NCBI GenBank assembly: GCA_016938875.1
Contig: JAFGTV010000008.1
Location: forward strand, 1 to 64,000
Reading direction: 5' to 3'
Source: Paracoccaceae bacterium
GTDB lineage: Bacteria > Pseudomonadota > Alphaproteobacteria > Rhodobacterales > Rhodobacteraceae
DNA length: 64,000 bases
Below are positions 40,172 through 49,464 of the stretch, piece by piece. The notes under the pieces are model-generated. The model saw only the letters and a list, made by a program, of their open reading frames with translations, ran no database searches and was not told the origin of the DNA. Both the position numbers and the translations under genes were made by a program. Within the stretch, counting starts at the first letter, position 1; each line of letters opens with the position of its first letter.

Positions 40172-41671
40172 TCATTCCAATGCCTCCAGCTTGGCCGGAT
40201 CAAAGTCCAGTCCTCGCTCCCAGGACACACCGTCCTTCGAAATCTGAACCAAGACACCGGCAGCCTTCAAACCCTCCCGAATGCGGTCGGATGTTTCGAA
40301 GTCTCTGGTCGCCCGCGCAGCCTCGATTTCAGCAACCTTACACTGGATCAGTTCGACTATGTCGGAGGCGCGTTTAAAGGACTCGTTCAGTTCCAGCCGA
40401 CGAACGTCGAGATTCTCAAAGCCAAGGAATGCAAGTGTCTCGAAGAAGCACTCGACTGCCGGGCTGTCCACAAAGGACAATTTCGCTTCCTTGGCCAATT
40501 CGAACAGTCGCCGCTGAAAAACCAAGGGCGTGTTCAGATCATCGGCTAACGCTTCGACGACCTGCGGATCGACGCCTTTGCCGGTAAACTTCCGATCCGG
40601 CTCCGAAAGGGCGTGGCGCTTGAGCCGATGCCATGCTGCGAGATGACCACGAGCCTCGCGCGCCTTCTCGGCCGTCCAGTCCATCGGCTTGCGGTAATGC
40701 GTCGACAGGAACACGAAGCGGATCACCTCGCCGGGGATGCCCTGCTCCAGCAACTGGTGAACAGTAAAGAAGTTGCCCAGGGATTTGGACATCTTCTTGC
40801 CCTCGACCTGCAACATCTCGTTATGCATCCAGACCCGCGCGAAATCGCCCTCGGGGTGGGCACAGCAGCTTTGGGCGATCTCGTTCTCGTGGTGGGGGAA
40901 TTGCAGGTCGATGCCACCGCCATGGATGTCGAAGCTTTCGCCCAGCAATTCGTGGGCCATGGCCGAGCATTCGATATGCCAGCCCGGCCGCCCCCGGCCC
41001 CAGGGGCTGTCCCAGCCCGGCAACTCGGCATCCGAGGGCTTCCACAGGACGAAATCCATCGGGTCTTCCTTGAACGGCGCCACCTCGACCCGCGCGCCCG
41101 CGATCATGTCGTCCACCGACCGCCCCGACAGCGCGCCGTAGTTCTTGTAAGCTCTAACCCGAAACAGGACGTGACCCTGCTCTACATAGGCGAAGGGAAC
41201 ACCATCCTCGTTTTTGCGATCCAACAGTCCCTGGATCATGGAAATCATCGCCCCGATCCACTCGGTCGCACGCGGCTCGGCTTTCGTGGTCACTTCGCCT
41301 CGGATGCTGGGCCGCAGCGCCCCCAGCGCGTCCATGTCGGCGTGATACCAGCCGATGGTCCGGTCGGTCCGCTCGCGGATCAGCTCCACCAGCGACCGCG
41401 GATCGCCCGCGTCCTTCATGGCCCGGGCGGCGGCGTTGATCTTGTCGTCGACGTCGGTGAAATTGCGCACGTAGGTGACGTGATCCTCGCCATAGACATG
41501 GCGCAGCAGGCGGAACAGCACGTCGAACGTCACCACCGGGCGGGCATTGCCCAGATGCGCGCGGTCGTAGACCGTGGGCCCGCAGACATACATCCGCACA
41601 TTCGCGGGATCGAGGGGCTCGAACGTCTCCTTGCGGCGCGTCCGGGTGTTGTAAAGGCGGATGTCGGTCAT
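40172..41671 (-). CDS. cysS: Cysteinyl-tRNA synthetase
   Basis: 499-residue class I synthetase that charges tRNA-Cys. The HIGH-type motif is HLGN (39-42), following the zinc ligand Cys30 in [21 protein letters not shown] and [11 protein letters not shown] supply further zinc ligands, and the KMSKS motif is KMSKSLGN near residue 294. The last ~150 codons (40172-40620), and a patch near 41143-41300, use clearly more A/T-ending codons than the rest of the gene and its neighbours, suggesting a mosaic. The protein itself looks complete. Confidence 0.94.
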   Translation of the reverse strand: MTDIRLYNTRTRRKETFEPLDPANVRMYVCGPTVYDRAHLGNARPVVTFDVLFRLLRHVYGEDHVTYVRNFTDVDDKINAAARAMKDAGDPRSLVELIRERTDRTIGWYHADMDALGALRPSIRGEVTTKAEPRATEWIGAMISMIQGLLDRKNEDGVPFAYVEQGHVLFRVRAYKNYGALSGRSVDDMIAGARVEVAPFKEDPMDFVLWKPSDAELPGWDSPWGRGRPGWHIECSAMAHELLGESFDIHGGGIDLQFPHHENEIAQSCCAHPEGDFARVWMHNEMLQVEGKKMSKSLGNFFTVHQLLEQGIPGEVIRFVFLSTHYRKPMDWTAEKAREARGHLAAWHRLKRHALSEPDRKFTGKGVDPQVVEALADDLNTPLVFQRRLFELAKEAKLSFVDSPAVECFFETLAFLGFENLDVRRLELNESFKRASDIVELIQCKVAEIEAARATRDFETSDRIREGLKAAGVLVQISKDGVSWERGLDFDPAKLEALE

Positions 41672-41874
41672 GGCGTGATCCTTCGCGCGCGGTCCGCGGC
41701 GGGTTCTGGCACATATCCGTAGGGATGGAAATACGACGCCCGGCCCGCCCGAGGACTGTCAGAGGGCAATACAGCACAGAATGGGGCGGGTCTTGGTCAT
41801 GCCCCGCTATAGCAACCGCTCCCGCCGGTGCCAAGCCACTTGCGCCACCCCCCCGCCCGCGTCATCGTGCCCCC

Positions 41875-42210
41875 ATGACCGAGGATCAGATCATCGCCCT
41901 GTGCGACGCCCTGCCCGGCGCGATGCGCAGCCAACCCTTCGGCCCCGAGGTCGAGGTCTGGAAGATCGGCGGAAAGATCTTCGCGCTGATGGCCAGGGGC
42001 GGCGCCCGGATCTCGGTCAAATGCGCCGACCCCGGCTTTGCCGAACTGCTGATCGAAACCGGAGCGGCAACCCGCGCCCCCTACCTGCCGCGCGGCGGCT
42101 GGATCGCCATCGACACCACCGACCGCGACACGCTGACCCATCGCCTGCGCGAAAGCTATGACACCGTGCGCGCCCGCCTGCCCAAGCGGCTGCGCGACAC
42201 CCTGGGCTAG
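41875..42210 (+). CDS. MmcQ/YjbR-family protein
   Basis: 111-residue single-domain protein of the MmcQ/YjbR family, with a CyaY-like fold and possible DNA binding; the biochemical role is not established. Characteristic segments are LPGAMRSQPFGPEVEVWKIGGKIFAL and GGWIAIDTTDRDTLTHRL (quoted in part). The ATG at 41875 begins MTEDQIIALCDALPG, as expected for the family; the frame before it is not conserved-looking. It is followed by copy B of the dispersed element and a decarboxylase gene. Confidence 0.82.
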   Translation: MTEDQIIALCDALPGAMRSQPFGPEVEVWKIGGKIFALMARGGARISVKCADPGFAELLIETGAATRAPYLPRGGWIAIDTTDRDTLTHRLRESYDTVRARLPKRLRDTLG

Positions 42211-42226
42211 GGCGCCATCCCCCTTG

Positions 42227-42262
42227 CCCCTTCTTCTGGTCATAAATATCCCCGCCGGAGGC
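42227..42262. repeat. Dispersed 36-bp intergenic element, copy B
   Basis: CCCCTTCTTCTGGTCATAAA to CCCCGCCGGAGGC, 35 of 36 bases identical to copy A at 36295-36330 and in the same orientation. It lies between the YjbR gene and the decarboxylase gene, ending 38 bp before the latter's start. Confidence 0.75.
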
Positions 42263-42300
42263 GAAACCGCCGCGCAGCGGCACAATACAAAGGGCCCGCC

Positions 42301-43695
42301 ATGAACCACGACGACCTGGCCGACTGGTCGAAACGCGCCGCCGACTGGGCGCGCGACTATCACGCGGGGCTGCGCGACCGTCCGGTGCGCGCCGCCACGC
42401 CCCCCGGCGCCACGGCGGCGCGCCTGCCCGCCCACGCCCCCGAGCGGCCCGAACCGATGGAGGCGATCTTTGCCGATTTTCAGGCCATCGTGCCCGACGC
42501 GATGACCCATTGGCAGCATCCGCGCTTTTTCGCGTATTTTCCCGCCAATGCCGCCCCCGCCTCGATGCTGGCCGAGCAGTTGGCCAACGCGATGGCCGCG
42601 CAATGCATGCTGTGGCAGACCGCCCCCGCCGCCACCGAGATCGAAGAGGTGATGATCGGCTGGCTGCGCCAGGCGCTGGGGCTGGCGGATCATTTCACCG
42701 GCACGATCCATGACAGCGCGACCACCGCCACCCTGTCGGCGGTTCTGACGATGCGCGAACGTGCCTTGGGTTGGGCGGGGAACACCGGGGGCCTGTCGGG
42801 CCAGCCGCGGCTGCGGCTCTATGCCAGCGCGCAGACCCATTCCTCGGTGGACAAGGCCGCGCGGATCGCCGGGATCGGCCAGGACAACCTGGTCAAGATC
42901 GCCACCGACGACGCCTTCGCCATGGACCCTGCCGCGCTGGACCGGGCGATCGCGGCGGATTTGGCTGCGGGGTATCGCCCGGCCGGGGTGATCTTGTGCG
43001 TGGGCGGCACCGGCATCGGCGCCAGCGACCGCATCGCAGAGACCCTGGAGGTCGCCAAACGCCACGGCCTTTACACCCATGTCGATGCGGCCTGGGCGGG
43101 ATCGGCGATGATCTGCCCGGAATTCCGGGGGATATGGGACGGAATCGACGATGCCGATTCCATCGTCTTCAACCCGCATAAATGGCTGGGGGTGCAATTC
43201 GACTGTTCGGTGCAATTCCTGGCCGACCCCGCGCCGCAGGTCAGAACCCTCGGGTTGCGGCCCGACTACCTGGAGACCCTGGGCCAGGGACAGGTCACCG
43301 ATTTCAACGAATGGACCGTGCCGCTGGGCCGTCGGTTCCGCGCGCTGAAACTGTGGTTCACCCTGCGCGCCGAGGGTCTGGAGGGGGTGCGCAGCCGCAT
43401 CCGCAATCACGTCGCCTGGGCCCAAGAGGCCTGCGATGCCATTGCCGCCCTGCCCGGGTTTCAGATCGTGACAGCGCCGCGCCTGTCGCTCTTCACCTTT
43501 GCGCTGACAGACGACGCCGAGACAGAGGCGCTGTTGCGACGGATCAACGATGACGGGCGGATCTATCTGACCCAGACCCGCCACCAGGGCCGTTTTGTCA
43601 TCCGGGTGCAGGTTGGCCAGTTCGACTGCACCCGCGAGGATGTCATGAGCATCCCCGCGGTGCTGGCCGAACTGGCCGGGATCACGCCACCCTAG
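42301..43695 (+). CDS. PLP-dependent aromatic-L-amino-acid decarboxylase-type enzyme
   Basis: 464-residue group II PLP decarboxylase. The PLP lysine is Lys294 in FNPHKWLGVQFD, and the PLP-aspartate region is THVDAAWAGSAMICPEF. The N-terminal HWQHPRFFAYFPANAAPASM is the substrate-pocket segment shared by aromatic amino acid and related decarboxylases. Product would be an aromatic amine or a similar amine. Substrate (Phe, Tyr, Trp, Dopa or His) is not decided. Its stop overlaps the stop of the convergent outer-membrane gene in a shared CTAG. Confidence 0.9.
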   Translation: MNHDDLADWSKRAADWARDYHAGLRDRPVRAATPPGATAARLPAHAPERPEPMEAIFADFQAIVPDAMTHWQHPRFFAYFPANAAPASMLAEQLANAMAAQCMLWQTAPAATEIEEVMIGWLRQALGLADHFTGTIHDSATTATLSAVLTMRERALGWAGNTGGLSGQPRLRLYASAQTHSSVDKAARIAGIGQDNLVKIATDDAFAMDPAALDRAIAADLAAGYRPAGVILCVGGTGIGASDRIAETLEVAKRHGLYTHVDAAWAGSAMICPEFRGIWDGIDDADSIVFNPHKWLGVQFDCSVQFLADPAPQVRTLGLRPDYLETLGQGQVTDFNEWTVPLGRRFRALKLWFTLRAEGLEGVRSRIRNHVAWAQEACDAIAALPGFQIVTAPRLSLFTFALTDDAETEALLRRINDDGRIYLTQTRHQGRFVIRVQVGQFDCTREDVMSIPAVLAELAGITPP

Positions 43696-44279
43696 AAGCG
43701 GAACGAGGCGCGGATCGTGGCCGTGGTCGCGTTCGCGCCGACGCCCGAGTTACCGAACTCGTCAAAGTCGTGATACAGAACCTCGGCACCCAGCGTCATC
43801 GAGGGCGAAATCGCATAGGCCATGCCGACACCGGCCAAATACCCGGTCTCGTTGCCCAGCGTGGTGTCGCCGTAAGCCACCCCGGCGGTGCCATAAAGCA
43901 GGGTCTGCCCCATGTCATAGCCGATCTGCCCTTTCAGCCGCGCCACGCTGTTGAGCTTGGCCGCGCCATCGAGGTTGATATCGGCGTTGTCGTAATCCAG
44001 CTCGACCCCGTAGACGGTGTTGCCGGTATCCCAGCGATAGCCCGCATGCACACCCACAAGCCCGCCGTCGCCGTCCACCGGCGCACCGGTAGCGTCCACG
44101 TTGGCATAGCCCAGCTGGACACCGGCATAACCGCCGGACCAGTCGTTGCTGACATAGGTCATAGGCGCCGGGGCGGCCACGGCCGCCGGGGCGGGGGCTG
44201 CGTCATAGCCGCCGGCAAGGGCCGGTCCGGCGAACGCCGCGCTCAGGCCAAGGGCGACCGGGGTCATGATATGTTTCAT
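43692..44279 (-). CDS. Outer-membrane beta-barrel protein (OmpA/Omp25-like porin family)
   Basis: 195-residue exported protein with a signal peptide (1-22, ending PALAG), an Ala/Pro-rich linker, then a beta-barrel of about eight strands (roughly 45-195). The barrel opens DWSGGYAGVQLGYANVD and closes ATIRASFRF with the terminal Phe expected for BAM insertion. This layout matches the Omp25/Omp31-like or 'outer membrane beta-barrel' families. The start follows AGAAGGAG. A role in envelope integrity is likely; specific function unknown. Confidence 0.88.
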   Translation of the reverse strand: MKHIMTPVALGLSAAFAGPALAGGYDAAPAPAAVAAPAPMTYVSNDWSGGYAGVQLGYANVDATGAPVDGDGGLVGVHAGYRWDTGNTVYGVELDYDNADINLDGAAKLNSVARLKGQIGYDMGQTLLYGTAGVAYGDTTLGNETGYLAGVGMAYAISPSMTLGAEVLYHDFDEFGNSGVGANATTATIRASFRF

Positions 44280-44530
44280 CGAATTTCTCCTTCTGTCCGT
44301 AGATCCGTGCGATCTGAATGCCGCCACGCTCGACCGGAAAATTCGTGATCAAGTCGATCGCAACGATCTTACCAGAAAAAGGGGCGCGACGCAGCTTTGG
44401 GAAGGGTCACACACAGGGATGTGAGGGGGGCGGGCGGCGAATGCGCGCAAACCGGCTGGTTCCCGCCGCCTGCGGCTGGACACTGGGCGAAAGCTGGCCC
44501 AGCCTGCCCCGATCCAGACCGGAACACGCC

Positions 44531-45391
44531 ATGACGCACCCCCTTGCCCGCCTTGTCCTGTGCCTGATCATGCTGTGCGGCCCCGCCGCTGCGCAAACTG
44601 ACCGCTGGCCCGAGGCCCAGAGCCTTTACCTCAACGATTACGCCGATCTGATCCCGCCCCAGGCCGAGGCCCGCCTGATCGACCGGCTGGCCGCGCTGCG
44701 CGCCGAAACCGGGGTCGAGATGACCGTGCTGACCATCGCCAGCCGCGCCGATTACGTCGCCGGCGAAACGATCGAGGGGTTTGCCACCACGCTGTTCAAT
44801 ATTTGGGGCGTGGGCGATGCCACGCGCAATGACGGCATCCTGATCCTGGTCGCCCGCGAGGACCGCGAGATGCGCATCGCGCTGGGATCGGGCTATGACC
44901 AGGCCTGGGACAGCGTCGCGCAACAGGTGATCGACGACGCCTTTCTGCCGCGGTTTCGCCGGGACCGCTACGCCGAGGGGATCGAGGCGGGCACCGAGGC
45001 CGCCATAGACCGTATCGCCCGCCCCCATGCCGCCAACCCCGCAGCCCCGCCCCCCGACGCCGATGGCACATCGGCGATGGTGCGGGTTCTGATCCCGGTC
45101 TTGATGGCGCTGGGCTTTCTGGCGGTGATCGTGCGGCGGCGGCTGGACGACATCACCCTGCGGCTGCGGCGCTGTCCCAAATGCGGCCACCGAACGCTGC
45201 GGCGCGACCGCGAGGTACGGCAACCCGCCAGCCGCGAGGAAGAGGGCCACGCCGTGTCCATCACGTTCTGCACCCATTGCGATTACCGCGACAGCCAAAG
45301 CTACACGATCCCGAAACGCGCCCCTGGCAGCGGATCAGGCTCGTTCGGCGGCGGCAGCTCATCGGGCGGCGGCGCCAGCGGGCGCTGGTAG
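44531..45391 (+). CDS. TPM-domain protein with zinc ribbon and Gly/Ser tail (YgcG-like)
   Basis: 286-residue secreted membrane protein. A signal peptide (1-21, ending PAAAQ) precedes a TPM domain (about 30-155; LYLNDYADLIPPQAEARL, MRIALGSGYD). A membrane helix (MVRVLIPVLMALGFLAVIV, about 182-200) follows. After it come a four-Cys zinc ribbon (CPKCGHRTL ... CTHCDYRD) and a Gly/Ser tail (SFGGGSSSGGGASGRW) as in YgcG proteins. The function is uncertain; TPM domains have been linked to photosystem II repair phosphatases and to envelope stress. Start MTHPLARL gives the signal peptide. Confidence 0.8.
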   Translation: MTHPLARLVLCLIMLCGPAAAQTDRWPEAQSLYLNDYADLIPPQAEARLIDRLAALRAETGVEMTVLTIASRADYVAGETIEGFATTLFNIWGVGDATRNDGILILVAREDREMRIALGSGYDQAWDSVAQQVIDDAFLPRFRRDRYAEGIEAGTEAAIDRIARPHAANPAAPPPDADGTSAMVRVLIPVLMALGFLAVIVRRRLDDITLRLRRCPKCGHRTLRRDREVRQPASREEEGHAVSITFCTHCDYRDSQSYTIPKRAPGSGSGSFGGGSSSGGGASGRW

Positions 45392-45459
45392 GCAGGCTCT
45401 GGACAAGGGGGGGGCTGCGCGGCTAGCTCTGCGATCAACACAAAGGCGGGAGAACACCG

Positions 45460-46215
45460 ATGCAGATTACCGAGACAAAGGCCATCGTGACCGGCGCGGC
45501 CTCGGGGTTGGGGGCGGCCACCGCGCGTGCGCTGTGCGCAGCCGAGGCGGCGGTGACGATCCTGGATCGCGACGCGGACAGGGGCATGGCGCTTGCCTCG
45601 GAAATCGGCGCGGGGTTTCAGCCCGTCGACGTGACCGATCCGGTTTCCGTCACCCAGGCCATCGGCGAGGCCAGCGCCCAGATGGGCGGCATCACCGCGT
45701 GCATCAACTGCGCCGGGATCGCCACCGCCGAACGCACCCTGGGCCGCGACGGACCGCATGGACTGGACAGTTTCCGCCGCACCATCGAGATCAACCTGCT
45801 GGGCAGTTTCAACGTGCTGCGCCTGGCCGCCGCCGAGATGGCCCAGAACGGCCCCGATGCCGATGGCTGCCGCGGCGTGATCGTCAACACCGCCTCTGTC
45901 GCGGCGTTCGACGGGCAAAAGGGCCAGGCCGCCTATGCCGCGTCAAAGGGCGGGATCGCGGCGATGACCCTGCCGCTGGCGCGCGACCTGGCCAGCCTGA
46001 AAATCCGGGTGATGACGATCGCGCCCGGCATCTTTCGCACCCCCATGCTGGAGGGGCTGGGCCAAGAGGTGATGGACGGGCTGGCCGCCGATGTGCCGCA
46101 TCCGCACCGGCTGGGCGACCCGGCGGAATTCGCGTCCCTGGTGCGCCATATCCTGGCCAATCCCTATCTCAACGGAGAGGTGATCCGGCTGGACGGCGCG
46201 CTGCGTATGCGCTGA
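45460..46215 (+). CDS. SDR-family 3-hydroxyacyl-CoA dehydrogenase-type oxidoreductase
   Basis: 251-residue short-chain dehydrogenase. NAD-binding motif VTGAASGLGAATARAL (TGxxxGxG), NCAG motif INCAGIATAER, active-site Ser in NTASVAAFDG and YxxxK in AAYAASKGG are present. Overall it resembles HSD17B10-like (type 2) 3-hydroxyacyl-CoA dehydrogenases involved in fatty acid or branched-chain amino acid oxidation. AAAGGCGGGAG precedes the ATG. No beta-oxidation neighbours are seen here. Confidence 0.88.
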   Translation: MQITETKAIVTGAASGLGAATARALCAAEAAVTILDRDADRGMALASEIGAGFQPVDVTDPVSVTQAIGEASAQMGGITACINCAGIATAERTLGRDGPHGLDSFRRTIEINLLGSFNVLRLAAAEMAQNGPDADGCRGVIVNTASVAAFDGQKGQAAYAASKGGIAAMTLPLARDLASLKIRVMTIAPGIFRTPMLEGLGQEVMDGLAADVPHPHRLGDPAEFASLVRHILANPYLNGEVIRLDGALRMR

Positions 46216-46270
46216 GGTTTTATATTTTTGCCAACGGGTTGCGGCGGACTTCTCAGCCTGAATACGCGCC

Positions 46271-48082
46271 TCAGTCCTCGGCCTTTTCGGCCAGGGTCAG
46301 CCACTCTTCCTCGGCCTTGGCCAGGGCGGACTGGCGGGTGATCAGCGCCTCGCTGGCCTTGGCGAATTTCACCGGCTCGCGGGTGAAAAGCTCGGGGTCG
46401 GACATCAACCCTTCCAGCTTGGCGATCTCCGCCTCCAGGCGGGCGATCTCTGACGGCAGGGCCTCCAGCCGATGTTTTTCCGTAAAGCTAAGACCTTGGC
46501 GATCACTCTTCGCCTGCTGCTTTTCTTTTGGGGGCGTTGTCTTTGGTTTATCGTCTTTTTCAGCCGCCTCGACGACCCCGCGCTGGGCCTGGTAATCCGA
46601 CCAGCCCCCGGCATAGACCGTGGCCCGCCCGTCCCCCTCCATCGCGATGGTGGTCGAGGCGACGCGGTCCAGGAAATCGCGGTCATGGCTGACCAGCAGC
46701 ACGGTGCCCGCGTAATCCGACAGCAGTTCCTGCAACAGGTCCAGCGTTTCGACATCCAGATCGTTTGTCGGCTCGTCCAGCACCAGCAGGTTGCTTTCGC
46801 GCGCCATGATCCGCGCCAGCAACAGCCGCGCCCGTTCGCCCCCCGACAACGAGCGCACCGGGGCGCGGGCCTGGGCCTCGTCGAATAGGAAATCCTTGAG
46901 ATAGCCCACCACATGGCGCGGCTGGCCGCGCACCAGCACCTGGTCGGCCTTGCCCGATACGCGCATGTCGGGATCGCCGGTCAGGCTGTCCCACAGCGTC
47001 ATCTCGGGGTCCAGCGCGCTGCGGTTTTGGTCGAACACGGCCATTTGCAGGTTCGCGCCCAGCCGCACCTCGCCGCTGTCAGGGTCCATCTGGCCGATCA
47101 GCATTTTCAGCAAAGTGGTCTTGCCCGCGCCGTTGGGACCGACCAGCGCGACACGCTCGCCACGATGAATGCGCAGGGTGAAATCCCGCAAGATCACCCG
47201 GTCGCCAAAGGATTTCGAGATGCCAAGCGCCTCGATCACGCGCTTGCCCGATTGCGCCCCGGCCTCCAGCGCCATGGCAGCGGCGCCCTGGCGGCGGATC
47301 AGCCCCGCGCGTTCCTCGCGCAGGCCGTGCAGGGCGCGCACGCGGCCCTGGTTGCGCTTGCGCCGGGCCGAGATCCCCTCGACCGCCCACCGCGCCTCGG
47401 CCTTGATCTTGCGGTCCAGCTTGTGGCGGGCGGTATCCTCGTCGGCCCAGGTCTTGTCGCGCCATTCCTCGAACCCGGCAAATCCGCGATCCTGGCGACG
47501 CACAGCCCCCCGGTCGATCCAAAGCGTCGCGCGGGTCAGGGCGCGCAGAAACGCCCGGTCGTGGGAAATCAGCACAAAGGCCGAGCGGGTCTCGGCCAGT
47601 TGCGCCTCAAGCCAGCCGATGGCCTCGATGTCCAGGTGGTTCGTCGGCTCGTCCAACAGCATCAGCGTCGGCGCATGGGCCAAAAGCCGCGCCAGCGCCG
47701 CGCGCCGCCGCTCGCCCCCCGAGGCGGCGGCGACCGTCGCGGCGGGATCGAATTTCAGCCCCTCGGCGGCCATCGCGACGCGGTATTCCTCGCCCGGGGG
47801 CAGACCGGATGCGGCAAAGTCGCCCAACGTGGCAAAGCCCGACAGGTCCGGGTCCTGCTCCATGTACCCGACATCCGTCCCCGGCGAGAGCACCCGCGCG
47901 CCGGCGTCCGGCTCGACCAGCCCGGCCATCACCTTCATCAGCGTGGATTTGCCCGAGCCGTTACGCCCCACCAGAGCCACCCGGTCGCCGGGCTGAATCA
48001 CCAGATCCAGACCCGCGAAAACGGGATCTCCGCCGAAGGTCAGCGAAATGTCGGACAGTTGGAGCAATGGGGCACGGGCCAT
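46271..48082 (-). CDS. ABC-F family ATPase (Uup-like)
   Basis: 603-residue soluble protein with two ABC domains and no membrane part. Walker A: VGRNGSGKSTLMK and VGPNGAGKTTLLK. Signatures: ASGGERRRAALA and LSGGERARLLLA. Walker B: LMLLDEPTNHLDIEAI and LLVLDEPTNDLDVETL. A charged, Lys-rich linker (about 520-545) leads to a C-terminal coiled coil (about 545-603) as in Uup. ABC-F proteins act on ribosomes or in DNA transactions, not transport. The start MARAPLLQL is chosen; the short frame before it is not conserved-looking. Confidence 0.9.
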   Translation of the reverse strand: MARAPLLQLSDISLTFGGDPVFAGLDLVIQPGDRVALVGRNGSGKSTLMKVMAGLVEPDAGARVLSPGTDVGYMEQDPDLSGFATLGDFAASGLPPGEEYRVAMAAEGLKFDPAATVAAASGGERRRAALARLLAHAPTLMLLDEPTNHLDIEAIGWLEAQLAETRSAFVLISHDRAFLRALTRATLWIDRGAVRRQDRGFAGFEEWRDKTWADEDTARHKLDRKIKAEARWAVEGISARRKRNQGRVRALHGLREERAGLIRRQGAAAMALEAGAQSGKRVIEALGISKSFGDRVILRDFTLRIHRGERVALVGPNGAGKTTLLKMLIGQMDPDSGEVRLGANLQMAVFDQNRSALDPEMTLWDSLTGDPDMRVSGKADQVLVRGQPRHVVGYLKDFLFDEAQARAPVRSLSGGERARLLLARIMARESNLLVLDEPTNDLDVETLDLLQELLSDYAGTVLLVSHDRDFLDRVASTTIAMEGDGRATVYAGGWSDYQAQRGVVEAAEKDDKPKTTPPKEKQQAKSDRQGLSFTEKHRLEALPSEIARLEAEIAKLEGLMSDPELFTREPVKFAKASEALITRQSALAKAEEEWLTLAEKAED

Positions 48083-48155
48083 GTCAGCGCAGCTAGGCGA
48101 TGGCGCGGGCGGCGTCAACGGGGCCCGTCACGGCGCGTGCGAAAAACCGGTGCGT

Positions 48156-48899
48156 TCAGCCCGCGCTGGCCCGTAGCAGACGCTTGCGCGAGGGCGGGAT
48201 CGCCCGGATTTCCAACCCGGTGAACACGTGCAGCGTGTTCAGGTCGCGGTCCACCACCGCGTGATCGCTGACCCAGCCGCCCATCACCAGATAGCTGCGC
48301 AGCAAGGGCGGCATGCCCAGCATCGCGCGCCTGGCGTCGGGTTTACGCAGGCGCAACATCTGGGCAAAGCGGACCACGTTGGGCGCCTTGACGCGCGGCA
48401 GCCAGCGCTTGGGGCCCAGGTGGCGGTCCTTGAGCAGGGCAAAGGCGTCCATGTAGGCCTCGGCCTCGGTGCCCTTGAAGGACGAGCAGCCGAACAGCAT
48501 CTCGACCCCCTCTTCGTCGACAAAGCGGGTCATCGCGCCCCAGGCCACGCGCAGGATATCGGGATCGCGCCAATCGGGATGGATGCAAAAGCGCCCCATC
48601 TCGACCATCGGCCCGTCAAAGGACGCCAGCGCCGACAACTCGTAATATTGCGCCGAATAGCTTTGCCCGATCTCGGCCCCGCCCTTGAGCGGCAACAGGC
48701 GGAAACAGCACACCAGTTCGCCGGTGCGCATTTCCTCGACCAGCACATGGCGGCACAGCGCGTCAAAGGCGTCGGCATCGCGCGCCCCCTCCCCCGCCCC
48801 CCCGCGAAAGGTCAGCGCGCGCAGCCGCTGGGCGGCCTCGACATCGGCCGGGCTTTGGGCCATGCGGGCCGCATACCGGCCCTTGCGTAGTGACAGCAT
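48156..48899 (-). CDS. olsB: L-ornithine N(alpha)-acyltransferase-type protein (OlsB, GNAT fold)
   Basis: 247-residue GNAT-fold acyltransferase. OlsB moves a 3-hydroxyacyl chain from ACP to ornithine, the first step of ornithine lipid synthesis. Segments such as ALTFRGG, RDADAFDALCRHVLVEE, YYELSALASFDGPMVEMGRFCIHPDWRDPDIL (quoted in part: MVEMGRFCIHPDW) and FGCSSFKGTEAEAY are typical of the OlsB/hemolysin-like family. OlsA, the second enzyme, is not adjacent here. The start MLSLRKGRY is preceded by AGGAGCGG. Confidence 0.8.
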   Translation of the reverse strand: MLSLRKGRYAARMAQSPADVEAAQRLRALTFRGGAGEGARDADAFDALCRHVLVEEMRTGELVCCFRLLPLKGGAEIGQSYSAQYYELSALASFDGPMVEMGRFCIHPDWRDPDILRVAWGAMTRFVDEEGVEMLFGCSSFKGTEAEAYMDAFALLKDRHLGPKRWLPRVKAPNVVRFAQMLRLRKPDARRAMLGMPPLLRSYLVMGGWVSDHAVVDRDLNTLHVFTGLEIRAIPPSRKRLLRASAG

Positions 48900-49007
48900 C
48901 GTGACCGCTCCTGGGGGCTGGCGGATCTGCCGTCCCCCCCTAGATATTGCTGGGAACCCGCTAGCACACAAGACATGACGCGGGCGTGACACACAGGAAG
49001 GGACCAA

Positions 49008-49415
49008 ATGCCCCAGAAGATCACCAAGACCGACGCCGAGTGGCGCGCCCAACTGTCCGACCTGGCCTACAAGGTCACGCGCAAGCATGGCACCGAACGG
49101 GCCTTTACCCATGACGATTTCCCCAAGGTGCCGGGACAGTTCGCCTGCGTCTGCTGCGGCGCGCCGCTGTTTCGCCAGCACGACAAGTTCGACAGCGGCA
49201 CCGGCTGGCCCAGTTTCACCCGCCCTGCCGATCCCGATGCGGTGGCCGAACGCACCGACCGCAGCCTGTTCATGAAACGCACCGAGGTGCATTGTGCCCG
49301 CTGCGAGGCGCATCTGGGCCACGTCTTTCCCGACGGGCCCGCGCCCACGGGGCTGCGGTATTGCATCAACGGGGTGGCGCTGAAATTCGAGCCGCAGGAC
49401 GAAACGGCGCGCTAG
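49008..49415 (+). CDS. msrB: Peptide-methionine (R)-S-oxide reductase
   Basis: 135-residue MsrB that repairs methionine-R-sulfoxide in proteins. Zinc is held by Cys47/Cys50 and Cys96/Cys99. The catalytic Cys119 is in [11 protein letters not shown], and the GTGWPSF and [10 protein letters not shown] motifs are intact. AGGAAGG precedes the ATG. It is divergent from olsB and convergent with bamE. Confidence 0.95.
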   Translation: MPQKITKTDAEWRAQLSDLAYKVTRKHGTERAFTHDDFPKVPGQFACVCCGAPLFRQHDKFDSGTGWPSFTRPADPDAVAERTDRSLFMKRTEVHCARCEAHLGHVFPDGPAPTGLRYCINGVALKFEPQDETAR

Positions 49416-49464
49416 CATCCGATCGGCGGGTCGGCGGTTCCCCCGCCTGCCCGGCCGGCCCGGA

